Below, one piece after another: positions 9,543 through 17,079 of a DNA stretch of 45,931 bases. This DNA comes from Nostoc sp. UCD121 (GTDB taxonomy: Bacteria; Cyanobacteriota; Cyanobacteriia; Cyanobacteriales; Nostocaceae), in assembly GCF_014222285.1 (NCBI RefSeq), contig NZ_JACKZS010000036.1:1-45931 (forward strand). The letters are read 5' to 3'. Positions within the stretch are counted from its first letter, which is position 1, and each line of letters opens with the position of its first letter. The notes under the pieces were generated by a model that saw only the letters and a list, made by a program, of their open reading frames with translations, made no database searches and was not told the DNA's origin. The position numbers and the translations under genes were made by a program.

Positions 9543-9699
9543 TTCTTCTGGACTCCAAGCTTACTGAATTCTTTTACTGATTGAGAAATAAGGATTTGAG
9601 GCGGGGCTGGGAGATGGGAATATGATTCAAAATTCAAAAAGCAAAAATCAAAAGAAATTTTTAATTTTTCAGTTTTGAATTTTGGATTCCCAACTCCCC

Positions 9700-9719
9700 C
9701 CTGGGGTTTTAGCCCCAGG
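9700..9719. terminator. nifD-nifK intergenic hairpin
   Basis: CCTGGGG (9700-9706) pairs with CCCCAGG (9713-9719) around a 6-nt loop. There is no T-run after it on the minus strand, so it is more likely an mRNA processing or stability element, or a dispersed repeat, than a terminator. Confidence 0.5.
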
Positions 9720-9750
9720 TTATCCTTACTTATCGCTCTCTCCCATTTCT

Positions 9751-9910
9751 CTAGACGGCAGCCTTAGCTTTAGCTTCAGCCTTCTTAGCCTGAGCTTTTT
9801 CATTCCAAGGAGCGCCAATTAATGACCAAGTTGGGCTGTTGAGTGCCAAGTCCATATCACGAGCGAAGATAGCGAAGCCGTCATAACCGTGATAAGGGCC
9901 GGAGTAATCC
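9751..9910 (-). CDS. nifD: nifD 3' exon-like segment (partial, C-terminal 49 residues)
   Basis: Read on the minus strand, this segment encodes [20 protein letters not shown] and continues through [17 protein letters not shown] to KAKAAV and a TAG stop at 9751-9753. It has no start of its own. It is the C-terminal end of NifD cut off by the nifD element. Joined at the 11-bp repeat to the 33929-35290 segment, it gives an uninterrupted frame: the codons GAT TAC TCC and the first G of GGC lie in the repeat. The rebuilt protein is 503 residues, close to the size expected for NifD. Confidence 0.95.
9900..9910. repeat. nifD element left recombination site (11-bp direct repeat)
   Basis: CGGAGTAATCC; identical to 33928-33938. 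On the minus strand it reads GGATTACTCCG, within the codons for W-D-Y-S-G of NifD. Confidence 0.95.
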
Positions 9911-10248
9911 TTTTGGTGGTTTAATTTTTTTCAACTGTCTAATGTTTGCAGTAAGCAATGTCTCTGCTAAACATTGTTTTCTGGGAACACATTTATTTTT
10001 AGCCTAAATATAGGCTAAAAACACAGCATAATCAGGTTCAGGACTTACGCATCATCTAAATGTTGTCCTGAGCCGGGGCGTTGCTGAATAAAGGGATGAT
10101 TCTTGTAGGGTGGGCATCCTGCCCGCCTGGAAATACAAGGGACGGGCAAGATGCCCATCCCACAAAACCAGCGAAATTATCCCGCAAATATGCAACACTG
10201 CCCGGTGTTTATGTTTATCTCTGCAATCACAGCAACAAAGAGCGCACG
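9911..10248. other. element left end: xisA leader with two hairpin repeats
   Basis: No separate gene is seen. A hairpin TTTTAGCC/GGCTAAAA (about 9999-10020) could stop transcription that enters from either side. At 10107-10163 a dispersed palindrome has GTGGGCATCCTGCCCGCC and its near-complement GGACGGGCAAGATGCCCATC as arms. The second repeat lies inside an open frame continuous with xisA, so it may form part of the xisA 5' untranslated region or, less likely, encode an N-terminal extension. Confidence 0.6.
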
Positions 10249-11550
10249 ATGAGAACGAAAGTACTATTGGAATTAGAGAAAGTTAATCTGCGTTTGAAGT
10301 CTGCAAAGGCAAAGGTGACAATTAGAGAATCGAATGGAAGTCTGCAATTACGAGCGACGTTGCCAATTAAACCGGGAGACAAAGACAGCAACAGTACTGG
10401 GAGAAAGCAATACAATCTCAGCTTGAATATTCCCGCTAACTTGGATGGACTCAAGACGGCTGAGGAAGAAGCCTATGAATTAGGAAAATTAATCGCGCGT
10501 AAAACGTTTGAATGGAATGATAAATATTTAGGAAATGAGGCAATTAAAAAAGAATTTAAAACTATAGGAGAATTACTCGAACAATTTGAGAATGAGTATT
10601 TTAAAACTCATAAACGCACAACGAAAAGCGAACATACTTTTTTTTATTACTTTTCCCGCACAAAGAGATTTACTAATCCCCAAGATTTGGCAACTGCTGA
10701 AAATCTGATAAGTTCAATTGAACAAATCGATAAAGAATGGGCTAAATATAATGCAGCTAGAGCGATCGCAGCATTTTGTGTGACATTCAATATCGAAATT
10801 GATTTATCGAAATATTCCAAGATGCCTGAGAATAATTCCCGAAATATACCTACAGATGCGGAAATAGCTGAGGGAATTCTCAAGTTTGAAGATTATCTTA
10901 ATAGTAGAGGTAATCAAGTTAATCAAAACGTTCAAGATAGCTGGCAACTTTGGCGGTGGGCTTATGGAATGTTAGCAGTTTTTGGTTTACGTCCAAGGGA
11001 ACTTTTTATTAATCCTGATATTGATTGGTGGTTGAGTAAAGAAAATACAGATTTGACATGGAAAGTTGATAAAGATTGTAAAACTGGTGAGAGAGAAGCA
11101 TTACCATTATATAGGCAATGGATTGAGGATTTTGATCTGAGAAATCCTCAATATTTAGAGATGTTGAGAAGTGCGATCGCTAAAAAAGATAACACCAATC
11201 ATGCAGATATAACGGCGTTAACACAGCGAGTTAGTTGGTGGTTCCGCAAAATAGGATTAGATTTTAAGCCTTATGATTTACGCCATGCCTGGGCAATTCG
11301 GGCGCATATTTTGGGGATACCAATTAAAGCGGCGGCAGATAATTTGGGTCATAGTGTGCAGGTTCACACCCAAACTTATCAGCGTTGGTTTTCGCTAGAT
11401 ATGCGGAAGCTGGCAATTAATCAGGCGTTGAGTAAGAGGAATGAAGTTGAGTTGGTTAGAGAGGAGAATGCTAAGTTGAGGATGGAGAATGAAAAGTTGA
11501 GGCTTGAAATTGAGAAGTTGAAAATGGAGTTAGTTTATAAACGTAGTTGA
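10249..11550 (+). CDS. xisA: nifD element excisase XisA (tyrosine recombinase)
   Basis: From ATG 10249 (MRTKVLLELEKVNLRLKSAK) the protein is 433 residues and resembles XisA of Anabaena. The catalytic domain has the first Arg in FGLRPRELF, the H-x-x-R-like box in YDLRHAWAIRAHILG, and a GHSVQVHTQTYQRW segment holding His and the nucleophilic Tyr. The C-terminus is a Lys/Glu coiled coil. It catalyses site-specific recombination between the 11-bp repeats in differentiating heterocysts. The frame is open back to 10081, but that part is translated from a dispersed palindrome, so I start at 10249. Some XisA proteins do have a longer N-terminus, so the start is uncertain. Confidence 0.93.
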   Translation: MRTKVLLELEKVNLRLKSAKAKVTIRESNGSLQLRATLPIKPGDKDSNSTGRKQYNLSLNIPANLDGLKTAEEEAYELGKLIARKTFEWNDKYLGNEAIKKEFKTIGELLEQFENEYFKTHKRTTKSEHTFFYYFSRTKRFTNPQDLATAENLISSIEQIDKEWAKYNAARAIAAFCVTFNIEIDLSKYSKMPENNSRNIPTDAEIAEGILKFEDYLNSRGNQVNQNVQDSWQLWRWAYGMLAVFGLRPRELFINPDIDWWLSKENTDLTWKVDKDCKTGEREALPLYRQWIEDFDLRNPQYLEMLRSAIAKKDNTNHADITALTQRVSWWFRKIGLDFKPYDLRHAWAIRAHILGIPIKAAADNLGHSVQVHTQTYQRWFSLDMRKLAINQALSKRNEVELVREENAKLRMENEKLRLEIEKLKMELVYKRS

Positions 11551-11657
11551 ATTTGCCAAGAAAATTGATTTAGTGCGTCGCGCTACCCAACAATACACTC
11601 TACTTGTACTTTTAACTTACCATAGCAAATTCTAGCAAGTAATTATATGGTAATTTT

Positions 11658-12365
11658 GTGTATAATAAATTTCCATATATTCAGATGTATCAGTGTATGA
11701 CCAAACTCATGAACGCTGACGAAAATGTGCCGAACGAGTTTTATATCTTCGTCAATGAATTAAATCCGTTAACATATCACAATTTCAATTTCACAGGTGT
11801 CTTCTCATCGGGAGCTTTTGGAAGCCTGGATATTAACCCAGAGTTTTTTTCTAAGTACCAAAAAGGTAGTGCTAACTACCTTCCGTATGAGCCTTGCGAG
11901 ATGGATAGCATGGCTCTCTCCCCTTACTTTCTGACTGCGATCAATGACTATCGCGTTGAGTACGATGCTGAAATATTTCGGAAGCACTACTACCAGTTCT
12001 TCCCCTCACGTTTTTCTGCAATCTACGCGTTTGGGAACATTGAGTCTTGCCAAGCAGTAAATACTAAATACGGCTGGCCTCTCGATTCTGTGAAGCGGTT
12101 TCGGCTGATTGACAACCCTCTAAATAGAGTTGTACGCGTAAACATGGAGCATGTTTCATTGTTGCGCCATGCGTATCGTGTATCAGTACTTCAAGACATA
12201 GACAGTTTATGGAGAGGATATTGGTCGGGATTTGGGAATATTGTTCTGGAGTTACCGACCATAGGGTTTCAGCGTAAGCAGTACGAATCTGGTCTGATCT
12301 GGGAGTACCTTATAGAAGGGTGTGTACAACACTTGGATTACCCACATAACAATGCAATTCAATAA
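11658..12365 (+). CDS. unknown protein, ADP-ribosyltransferase-like (DUF2441-type) features
   Basis: This 235-residue ORF has a GTG start at 11658; ATG codons at 11685, 11697 and 11709 are alternatives. I see an opening FYIFVNELNPLTYHNF strand, a central FPSRFSAIYAFGNIESCQAV, then VNMEHVSLL, YWSGFG and a final GLIWEYLIEG. From memory of that family, this order resembles DUF2441-type proteins placed in the ADP-ribosyltransferase-fold group. The final WEYLIEG could supply the catalytic Glu. It has no signal peptide. It lies 107 bp after xisA, and an HNH protein follows on the same strand. Toxin, effector or housekeeping roles cannot be separated from sequence alone. Confidence 0.5.
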   Translation: MYNKFPYIQMYQCMTKLMNADENVPNEFYIFVNELNPLTYHNFNFTGVFSSGAFGSLDINPEFFSKYQKGSANYLPYEPCEMDSMALSPYFLTAINDYRVEYDAEIFRKHYYQFFPSRFSAIYAFGNIESCQAVNTKYGWPLDSVKRFRLIDNPLNRVVRVNMEHVSLLRHAYRVSVLQDIDSLWRGYWSGFGNIVLELPTIGFQRKQYESGLIWEYLIEGCVQHLDYPHNNAIQ

Positions 12366-12390
12366 TAAGAGCATCCTCAATGTAGGGTGC

Positions 12391-12486
12391 ATTGTCGCAA
12401 AGTGCAACGCAGCATGATCTCAAATATCCCAAATATCCGATCAAAGCTGAACCTGACCATCACCACCCTAATCTAACGAGTAAATC
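12391..12486. repeat. dispersed repeat, copy 1
   Basis: About 95 bp similar to 19387-19480. Both contain ATTGTCxCAAAG, GCAACxCACCAT-like and AAGCTGAACCTxACCACC segments, ending at CTAACGxxTAAAT. A shorter piece recurs near 22569-22604 and a decayed one near 13366. It has no coding potential. Confidence 0.65.
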
Positions 12487-12503
12487 TTTTGCTGAACAAA
12501 ATC

Positions 12504-13340
12504 ATGAATACTCACAAAATAAAATTTAAGGGTGACAAGAAAGGGTACTGTAATATTTGTGGTAAATATTCTCAACTGACACGAGATCATATTCCTCCAC
12601 AAGGCTGTGTCAAACCAACACTTGTCGAGTTAAGAACTTTAACACAACACATTTCGGAATCAAGTAAAAATTCAACCGATTCTCAAAGTGGGCTAAATAT
12701 ACTCTCTATTTGCGGTGACTGTAACAATAACTTGCTTGGCGCACAATATGATCCAGAATTGATTGAGCTATCTAAAAAGGTGGCTGGAATGGTGAGGATT
12801 CAGCAAGAACTGGGGCTATCTTTGCCAGAAAAAATAAATTTAAGTGTAAAACCTCAAAAATTAATTAGATCTCTCATTGGTCATATCTTAGCTGGAAAGT
12901 TGCCAATTATAGGAAAGCCTCCTATATCTGCACCTTTTCCAGATGCTTTGAGAAACTATTTTTTGGATCAGTCTAGCAACATACCAGATAATCTTGATAT
13001 CTACTATTGGATTTATCCATCAAATAAACAAATAGTTATTAATTCACTTGCAATTGGATCATCTCTCGGAGAGGGATTCATTTCTGGTAGCTGCTTGCTC
13101 AAGTTTTTTCCCCTGGCTTTTTGGGTGGTTTGGAACCAGCCAACTTCGTTTCCAATAAATTTACCAAAGATCCCCCAAAGTCAAGTTAAAGACTTAGATG
13201 AAACCTGCGAAATAATGATTGACTTGCGACAGATACCACGTCTTAACTACCCAGAGGTTCCTGGTGAAGGCAGATATATCATGTACTGCGATCACTCAAC
13301 CTTTTTAGCACAACCGAAAAAAACAAAAGGATTCGGGTAG
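12504..13340 (+). CDS. HNH-type zinc nuclease-like protein
   Basis: From ATG 12504 the protein is 278 residues. The N-terminal domain has a Cys pair (YCNICGKYS), the RDHIPPQG box and a second Cys pair with Asn (NILSICGDCNNNLLG), the layout of HNH/His-Me-finger nucleases with a structural zinc. The long C-terminal half (residues about 95-278) has no motif I recognise. It is predicted cytoplasmic. The TTG at 12489 is also in frame, but the ATG is preferred. It follows the ART-like ORF after a 138-bp gap with a dispersed repeat, so co-transcription is possible but not shown. Confidence 0.6.
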   Translation: MNTHKIKFKGDKKGYCNICGKYSQLTRDHIPPQGCVKPTLVELRTLTQHISESSKNSTDSQSGLNILSICGDCNNNLLGAQYDPELIELSKKVAGMVRIQQELGLSLPEKINLSVKPQKLIRSLIGHILAGKLPIIGKPPISAPFPDALRNYFLDQSSNIPDNLDIYYWIYPSNKQIVINSLAIGSSLGEGFISGSCLLKFFPLAFWVVWNQPTSFPINLPKIPQSQVKDLDETCEIMIDLRQIPRLNYPEVPGEGRYIMYCDHSTFLAQPKKTKGFG

Positions 13341-13446
13341 TGCGATCACATCCTTAATAGAGTGCGTTATCGCAAATTCCAATGCACCTTCATCATATCA
13401 GCAGGCGATCGCGCGATATTCATCCAAGCTGTAGCGGCGCGAGATG

Positions 13447-13496
13447 GCAGAAATCATAGGTCGTAAGCGTTGGCGTAGCCCGCCGGTAGGCATCGC
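13447..13496. repeat. dispersed repeat flanking the PD-(D/E)XK-like gene (second copy at 14189-14237)
   Basis: GCAGAAATCATAGGTCGTAA followed by a GCGTAGCCCGCC-type segment occurs here, and again with changes just beyond the start of the 13581-14183 gene, in the same orientation. The gene thus sits between two direct copies about 740 bp apart. Related GCGTAGCCCGxCGTAG segments occur near 32020 and 33897. Confidence 0.6.
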
Positions 13497-13580
13497 ATTG
13501 GCTATCAAACAACAATATTATTTTGTCACAGATTTGCTTGTAAGGTGATATCATGCTGCAATACGATGCCAACGCATCTA

Positions 13581-14183
13581 TCAACTATTTTGAACCATCC
13601 AAACTAAAAATCCGAGAATTTGTTCTACAGGCGGAAGGGGATAATCTGTTAAGTCGATAGTGACAAGATTATCCTCTAGCTTTAAGAATCGCCATTGTGT
13701 ACCACTGCTAATAGAACCATAGATTACGGCAACTGGACGATTTTTGGCGGCATTGAATCTTTGTGCGGCAACCATTTCTGCAATACATTGTCCAAACCCT
13801 GTTCTTAAATCAGCTTTTTTTGCTTCCAAAATTACAATTGCAGGTGCTTCAATTTCTAGCACTTCCGGCGAACGACTTAAAAGAAAATCACACATTCCAT
13901 TAAGTCCAACTGCCTCATCAACTGTAAAATCTTCTCCAGAGAATAAGCTAATTTGGCGATTTAATATTCGTCTAACTTCTAATAATACTGGGTAAATAAT
14001 TCCTTCTGAACGTGCTTTTTCACTTGCTGAAGAAGTAATTGGCAGACTTTCTTCAAGATATGCCGTCAGTGTAGCAGATACTTCAATTGGTTCAATGGCA
14101 GGAATAAAACGCCCACCTTCTTGCGTTTTTAACCCGAAAGCTTCTTTAACTTTACTGATAGTTGTAAACTGACTATAAGGCAT
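13581..14183 (-). CDS. PD-(D/E)XK nuclease-like hypothetical protein
   Basis: This 200-residue cytoplasmic protein has a core layout matching a restriction-endonuclease-like fold: Glu in SEGIIYPVLLEVRR, Asp in LNGMCDFLLSRS, then the strand AIVILEAKKADL with a Glu-x-Lys pair, then GFGQCIAEMVAAQRFN. The sequence D-x(n)-E-A-K fits a PD-(D/E)XK active site. Close relatives are common and multicopy in filamentous cyanobacteria, usually as solitary genes of unknown function, possibly from mobile DNA. It is on the strand opposite its neighbours and flanked by direct repeats. Confidence 0.6.
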   Translation of the reverse strand: MPYSQFTTISKVKEAFGLKTQEGGRFIPAIEPIEVSATLTAYLEESLPITSSASEKARSEGIIYPVLLEVRRILNRQISLFSGEDFTVDEAVGLNGMCDFLLSRSPEVLEIEAPAIVILEAKKADLRTGFGQCIAEMVAAQRFNAAKNRPVAVIYGSISSGTQWRFLKLEDNLVTIDLTDYPLPPVEQILGFLVWMVQNS

Positions 14184-14399
14184 AATTGGTAGAAATCATA
14201 GGTCATAAGCGTTCGCATAGCCCCCGGAGGCGATCGCAGATCAACTTGTGAGCGAGGGAGTGCCTAAGCAAGATATTGTGATAGCATATCATGCACCTCA
14301 TGTAAGGCAGTATACAGAGTTTGCTGTAGGCTAAACCTATTTAAAAAGCCTGTTTGCGATCGCTACCCACAAACAGACTTAACTTTTTTATACTTCTAA

Positions 14400-14939
14400 T
14401 TAAGCTTGATCCCAAAGCTGACGTACATAATCAGGGAGTGCGCCAGCAATTTCCTGAATCCGCTCTGGGGAAAGTTCGTCTTTGGTAGCAGAAAATACCG
14501 CTTTAACTGCCTGTTCTGCCTCGACTGATCCTGGAACCCCTCCTTCATTCGCAACCCGCGTTAGAAAGAGCTTGGAATCAATTCCAATAGGAGCCGGGCC
14601 TCTTAAAGGTTGACGGATGCGACTTAAAAATCTCACAACCGGATTGGTGTCTTTCCAGAGTTCAGCCACTTCAAACTGGAGTGCTTTTTCATCTGTAGGT
14701 ATAGCTTCTGTATGCAGTTCTGACTCAACGCGATCGATTGTGTCTGTGGTCATTAAGTCACGCATGACGCGATACACAACTTCGGTAAAGTCTCTTGCGT
14801 CATACAAATCCGCAAATCCGCTTCGAACCATGACTTTCTCAAGAAAGGAGTGATGTTCATCAGCGATCGCAGTTCGAGTATCTTCAATCTCTGTTGGGTC
14901 AACTTCTGGAATATTTGTTCTAAAACTTTGATCTGGCAT
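14400..14939 (-). CDS. DUF2267-family protein
   Basis: This 179-residue protein has the DUF2267 pattern: DARDFTEVVYRVMRDLMT, later EVAELWKDTNPVVRFLSRIR, and a C-terminal LSPERIQEIAGALPDYVRQL that recalls the family's repeat ending in LP.... No enzyme motif is known for this all-helical family. There is no signal peptide. It stands alone between the PD-(D/E)XK-like gene and the dienelactone hydrolase gene. Confidence 0.65.
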   Translation of the reverse strand: MPDQSFRTNIPEVDPTEIEDTRTAIADEHHSFLEKVMVRSGFADLYDARDFTEVVYRVMRDLMTTDTIDRVESELHTEAIPTDEKALQFEVAELWKDTNPVVRFLSRIRQPLRGPAPIGIDSKLFLTRVANEGGVPGSVEAEQAVKAVFSATKDELSPERIQEIAGALPDYVRQLWDQA

Positions 14940-15235
14940 TGTTTTTTCTTCTGGTTATTAATTTTGAGTCTTTATGCTTACTTTATGTAAGGTCGCACAA
15001 ATCAAAAACTCTTGTAATCTTCCAGAAGTTTGAGATGACATCTATTCAAAAGTTAGAAATTTTTCTAATCTGCATTTAGATACATAGCACTGTTATGTCT
15101 CTACAAGGGTTCTGGATAACGCATATTTAATTTAACCCGATGCTTATTAAGTAGAGCAATCCTTGTAGACATCGCCCATCGGTGTCGAAAAACAGTCAGA
15201 ATAAATGAGTTGGTATAAAAGCAGCCGAAACAAAT

Positions 15236-16033
15236 ATGGTAGAAACAACAAACATCGAAATTAACACTGCAAAAGTCAAAGTACCCAACGATGACTTAGA
15301 AATCGATGCTTACTTAGCTCAACCAGCACAAAAGGGAACCTTTGGCGCAGTTATAGTTTTTCCAGAAATTTTTGGAATCAATAGTAATATTCGAGATATC
15401 ACCGAATTAATCGCTAAACAAGGTTATGTAGCAATAGCCCCTGCGATGTATCAACGTATTGCTCCCGGTTTTGAAGCTGATTTTAGCGCTGAAGATGTTG
15501 GGTTTAGTCCAGAAAGCTATAGGCTGGGGTTGGAATACTATCAACAAGTAAAGTATCAAGATATCTTAAGTGATATTCAAGCTGCGATCACCTACCTTAA
15601 AACTTTACCCAATGTCAAAGATGATGCAATTGGTGTTATTGGTTTTTGTTTTGGCGGTCATGTTGCTTACATTGCTGCGACTTTCCCTGATATCAAAGCA
15701 ACAGCTTCGTTTTACGGTGGCGGAATTACCACTTCTAGTTATGGCGAAGACACTCCAACTATTAATCGCACATCGGAAATTCAAGGTACTATTTATGCCT
15801 TTTTTGGTACAAGAGATACATTAATTTCCCAGGAAGAAAACGAGCAAATTGAGGCAGAATTAAAGAAACATCAAATCAATCATCGTGTATTTCGATACGA
15901 TGCCGGACATGGATTCTTTGCCGGATTCTTCAAAGACAAGTACCCATTTATGGAACAACACCCAAGTTACAATCCTGAAGCTGCTCCTGATGCTTGGCAA
16001 CATGTTCTAGAACTGTTTCAAAATCACTTGTAA
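15236..16033 (+). CDS. dienelactone hydrolase family protein
   Basis: This 265-residue alpha/beta hydrolase has the nucleophile elbow GVIGFCFGGHVAYIA (Cys in G-F-C-F-G-G, as in dienelactone hydrolases), an acid in FFGTRDTLISQ, and the catalytic His in DAGHGFFAGF. The oxyanion-side Glu is in FPEIFGINSNI. The family hydrolyses cyclic enol-lactones or related esters; the substrate here is unknown. It has no signal peptide. It is monocistronic on the plus strand. A MITE-like repeat follows 29 bp after the stop. Confidence 0.9.
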   Translation: MVETTNIEINTAKVKVPNDDLEIDAYLAQPAQKGTFGAVIVFPEIFGINSNIRDITELIAKQGYVAIAPAMYQRIAPGFEADFSAEDVGFSPESYRLGLEYYQQVKYQDILSDIQAAITYLKTLPNVKDDAIGVIGFCFGGHVAYIAATFPDIKATASFYGGGITTSSYGEDTPTINRTSEIQGTIYAFFGTRDTLISQEENEQIEAELKKHQINHRVFRYDAGHGFFAGFFKDKYPFMEQHPSYNPEAAPDAWQHVLELFQNHL

Positions 16034-16061
16034 AACCGTCTATTGATAAAGTAAATATTAG

Positions 16062-16261
16062 GTAGTGGCGTGGCAAGGCTAAAATGTTGCAAAAAAATTG
16101 TAGGTTGGGGAGCTACTGCGTTGTGCGGGTTTCCCGCGTTGTAGCAAGTGGCGTTGGAGGCTTTGTGTAACCCAACATATATCAGGATGTTGGGTTGCGC
16201 TCCGCTCCACCCAACCTACATCTACGTCTAATGCACTATTTTAAGCTTGCCATGTCACTAC
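16062..16261. repeat. MITE-like repeat after the hydrolase gene
   Basis: The terminal inverted repeats of 24 bp differ at four positions: GTAGTGGCGTGGCAAGGCTA on the left, and a right arm ending TTGCCATGTCACTAC. The interior carries inner inverted copies of GTAGGTTGGG/CCCAACCTAC. It has no ORF. Confidence 0.7.
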
Positions 16262-16312
16262 AGTTTAAGGTTTACTACAAAACAAAATTACAAAACTGCA
16301 ATAGTGTTGTCC

Positions 16313-16960
16313 TTAACTTTTTAAGTTTTTAAGCAGTAATTGACAACCACATAAAAATGGGTTGGGATTTTCGATGCGATCGTCTACAAGCACTTCAACG
16401 GGAAGCTTGCTGTTATAAATCAATTTGTCATAATCCATCAACGCATCCCACTTAATTTTGCCAGTCGGGAAGCCTACTTGTGAAGCACCATCAGCTATTA
16501 ACTCTTGCCATTTCTGAATCTCTGGATCTTGGGATTTGCAGTAATCGAGAATGGCAATAAATGCCCCAGGCTTGGTAACTCGTAAGATTTCTTGAAGAGC
16601 AAGAACTGGATCGTTAACGACACAGAAGGTAAATCCCGATGCTGCTGCATCAAAGCTATTATCAGGAAAATCAAGGTTGCAGAGATCCGATACCTTGAAG
16701 GTGATATCTGCGGATACGCGTTTTTTACGTGCTTCATCCATCATCTTCTCAGAGAGATCAACACCCACAACATTTACCCCTTCTGGGTAAGCTGAAAGAT
16801 TAAGACCTGTTCCTACCGCAGCATCCAGCACGGTTTGTCCTGGCTGAAGCTGCAAAGAAGCAATTAAGGGTTCACGTTCAATGTGCCAATAACGCTTCAT
16901 AATTGCGTCATAATCTACCGCCCCGCGATCGTAGGTTTCAATTACTTGATTTATCTGCAT
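16313..16960 (-). CDS. class I SAM-dependent methyltransferase
   Basis: This 215-residue protein has motif I (VLDAAVGTGLNLSAYP), an acidic loop VVGVDLSEKMMDEARKK, then DFPDNSFDAAASGFTFCVVN and the post-I strand ILRVTKPGAFIAILDYCK. This is the UbiE/Coq5-like small-molecule methyltransferase layout. The substrate cannot be told from the sequence. The start ATG at 16960 has an AAGGAA Shine-Dalgarno sequence. The neighbouring hydrolase and sensor kinase genes suggest no shared pathway. Confidence 0.85.
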   Translation of the reverse strand: MQINQVIETYDRGAVDYDAIMKRYWHIEREPLIASLQLQPGQTVLDAAVGTGLNLSAYPEGVNVVGVDLSEKMMDEARKKRVSADITFKVSDLCNLDFPDNSFDAAASGFTFCVVNDPVLALQEILRVTKPGAFIAILDYCKSQDPEIQKWQELIADGASQVGFPTGKIKWDALMDYDKLIYNSKLPVEVLVDDRIENPNPFLCGCQLLLKNLKS

Positions 16961-17079
16961 AGGTTCCTTAACAAATAGAATTACTGGTTTTAACTGCCTA
17001 TTTAACGTATAATAATGTGGGTTTGTAAAGCTTGAGTACCGTAATAGTGACTAGATGAATTGGTAATTCCAAATTAGTG

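Noticed and set aside
16986..17079. Hybrid-operon link between the methyltransferase and the kinase
   Set aside because: Same strand, but the 119-bp gap contains no coupling signal and the functions are unrelated.
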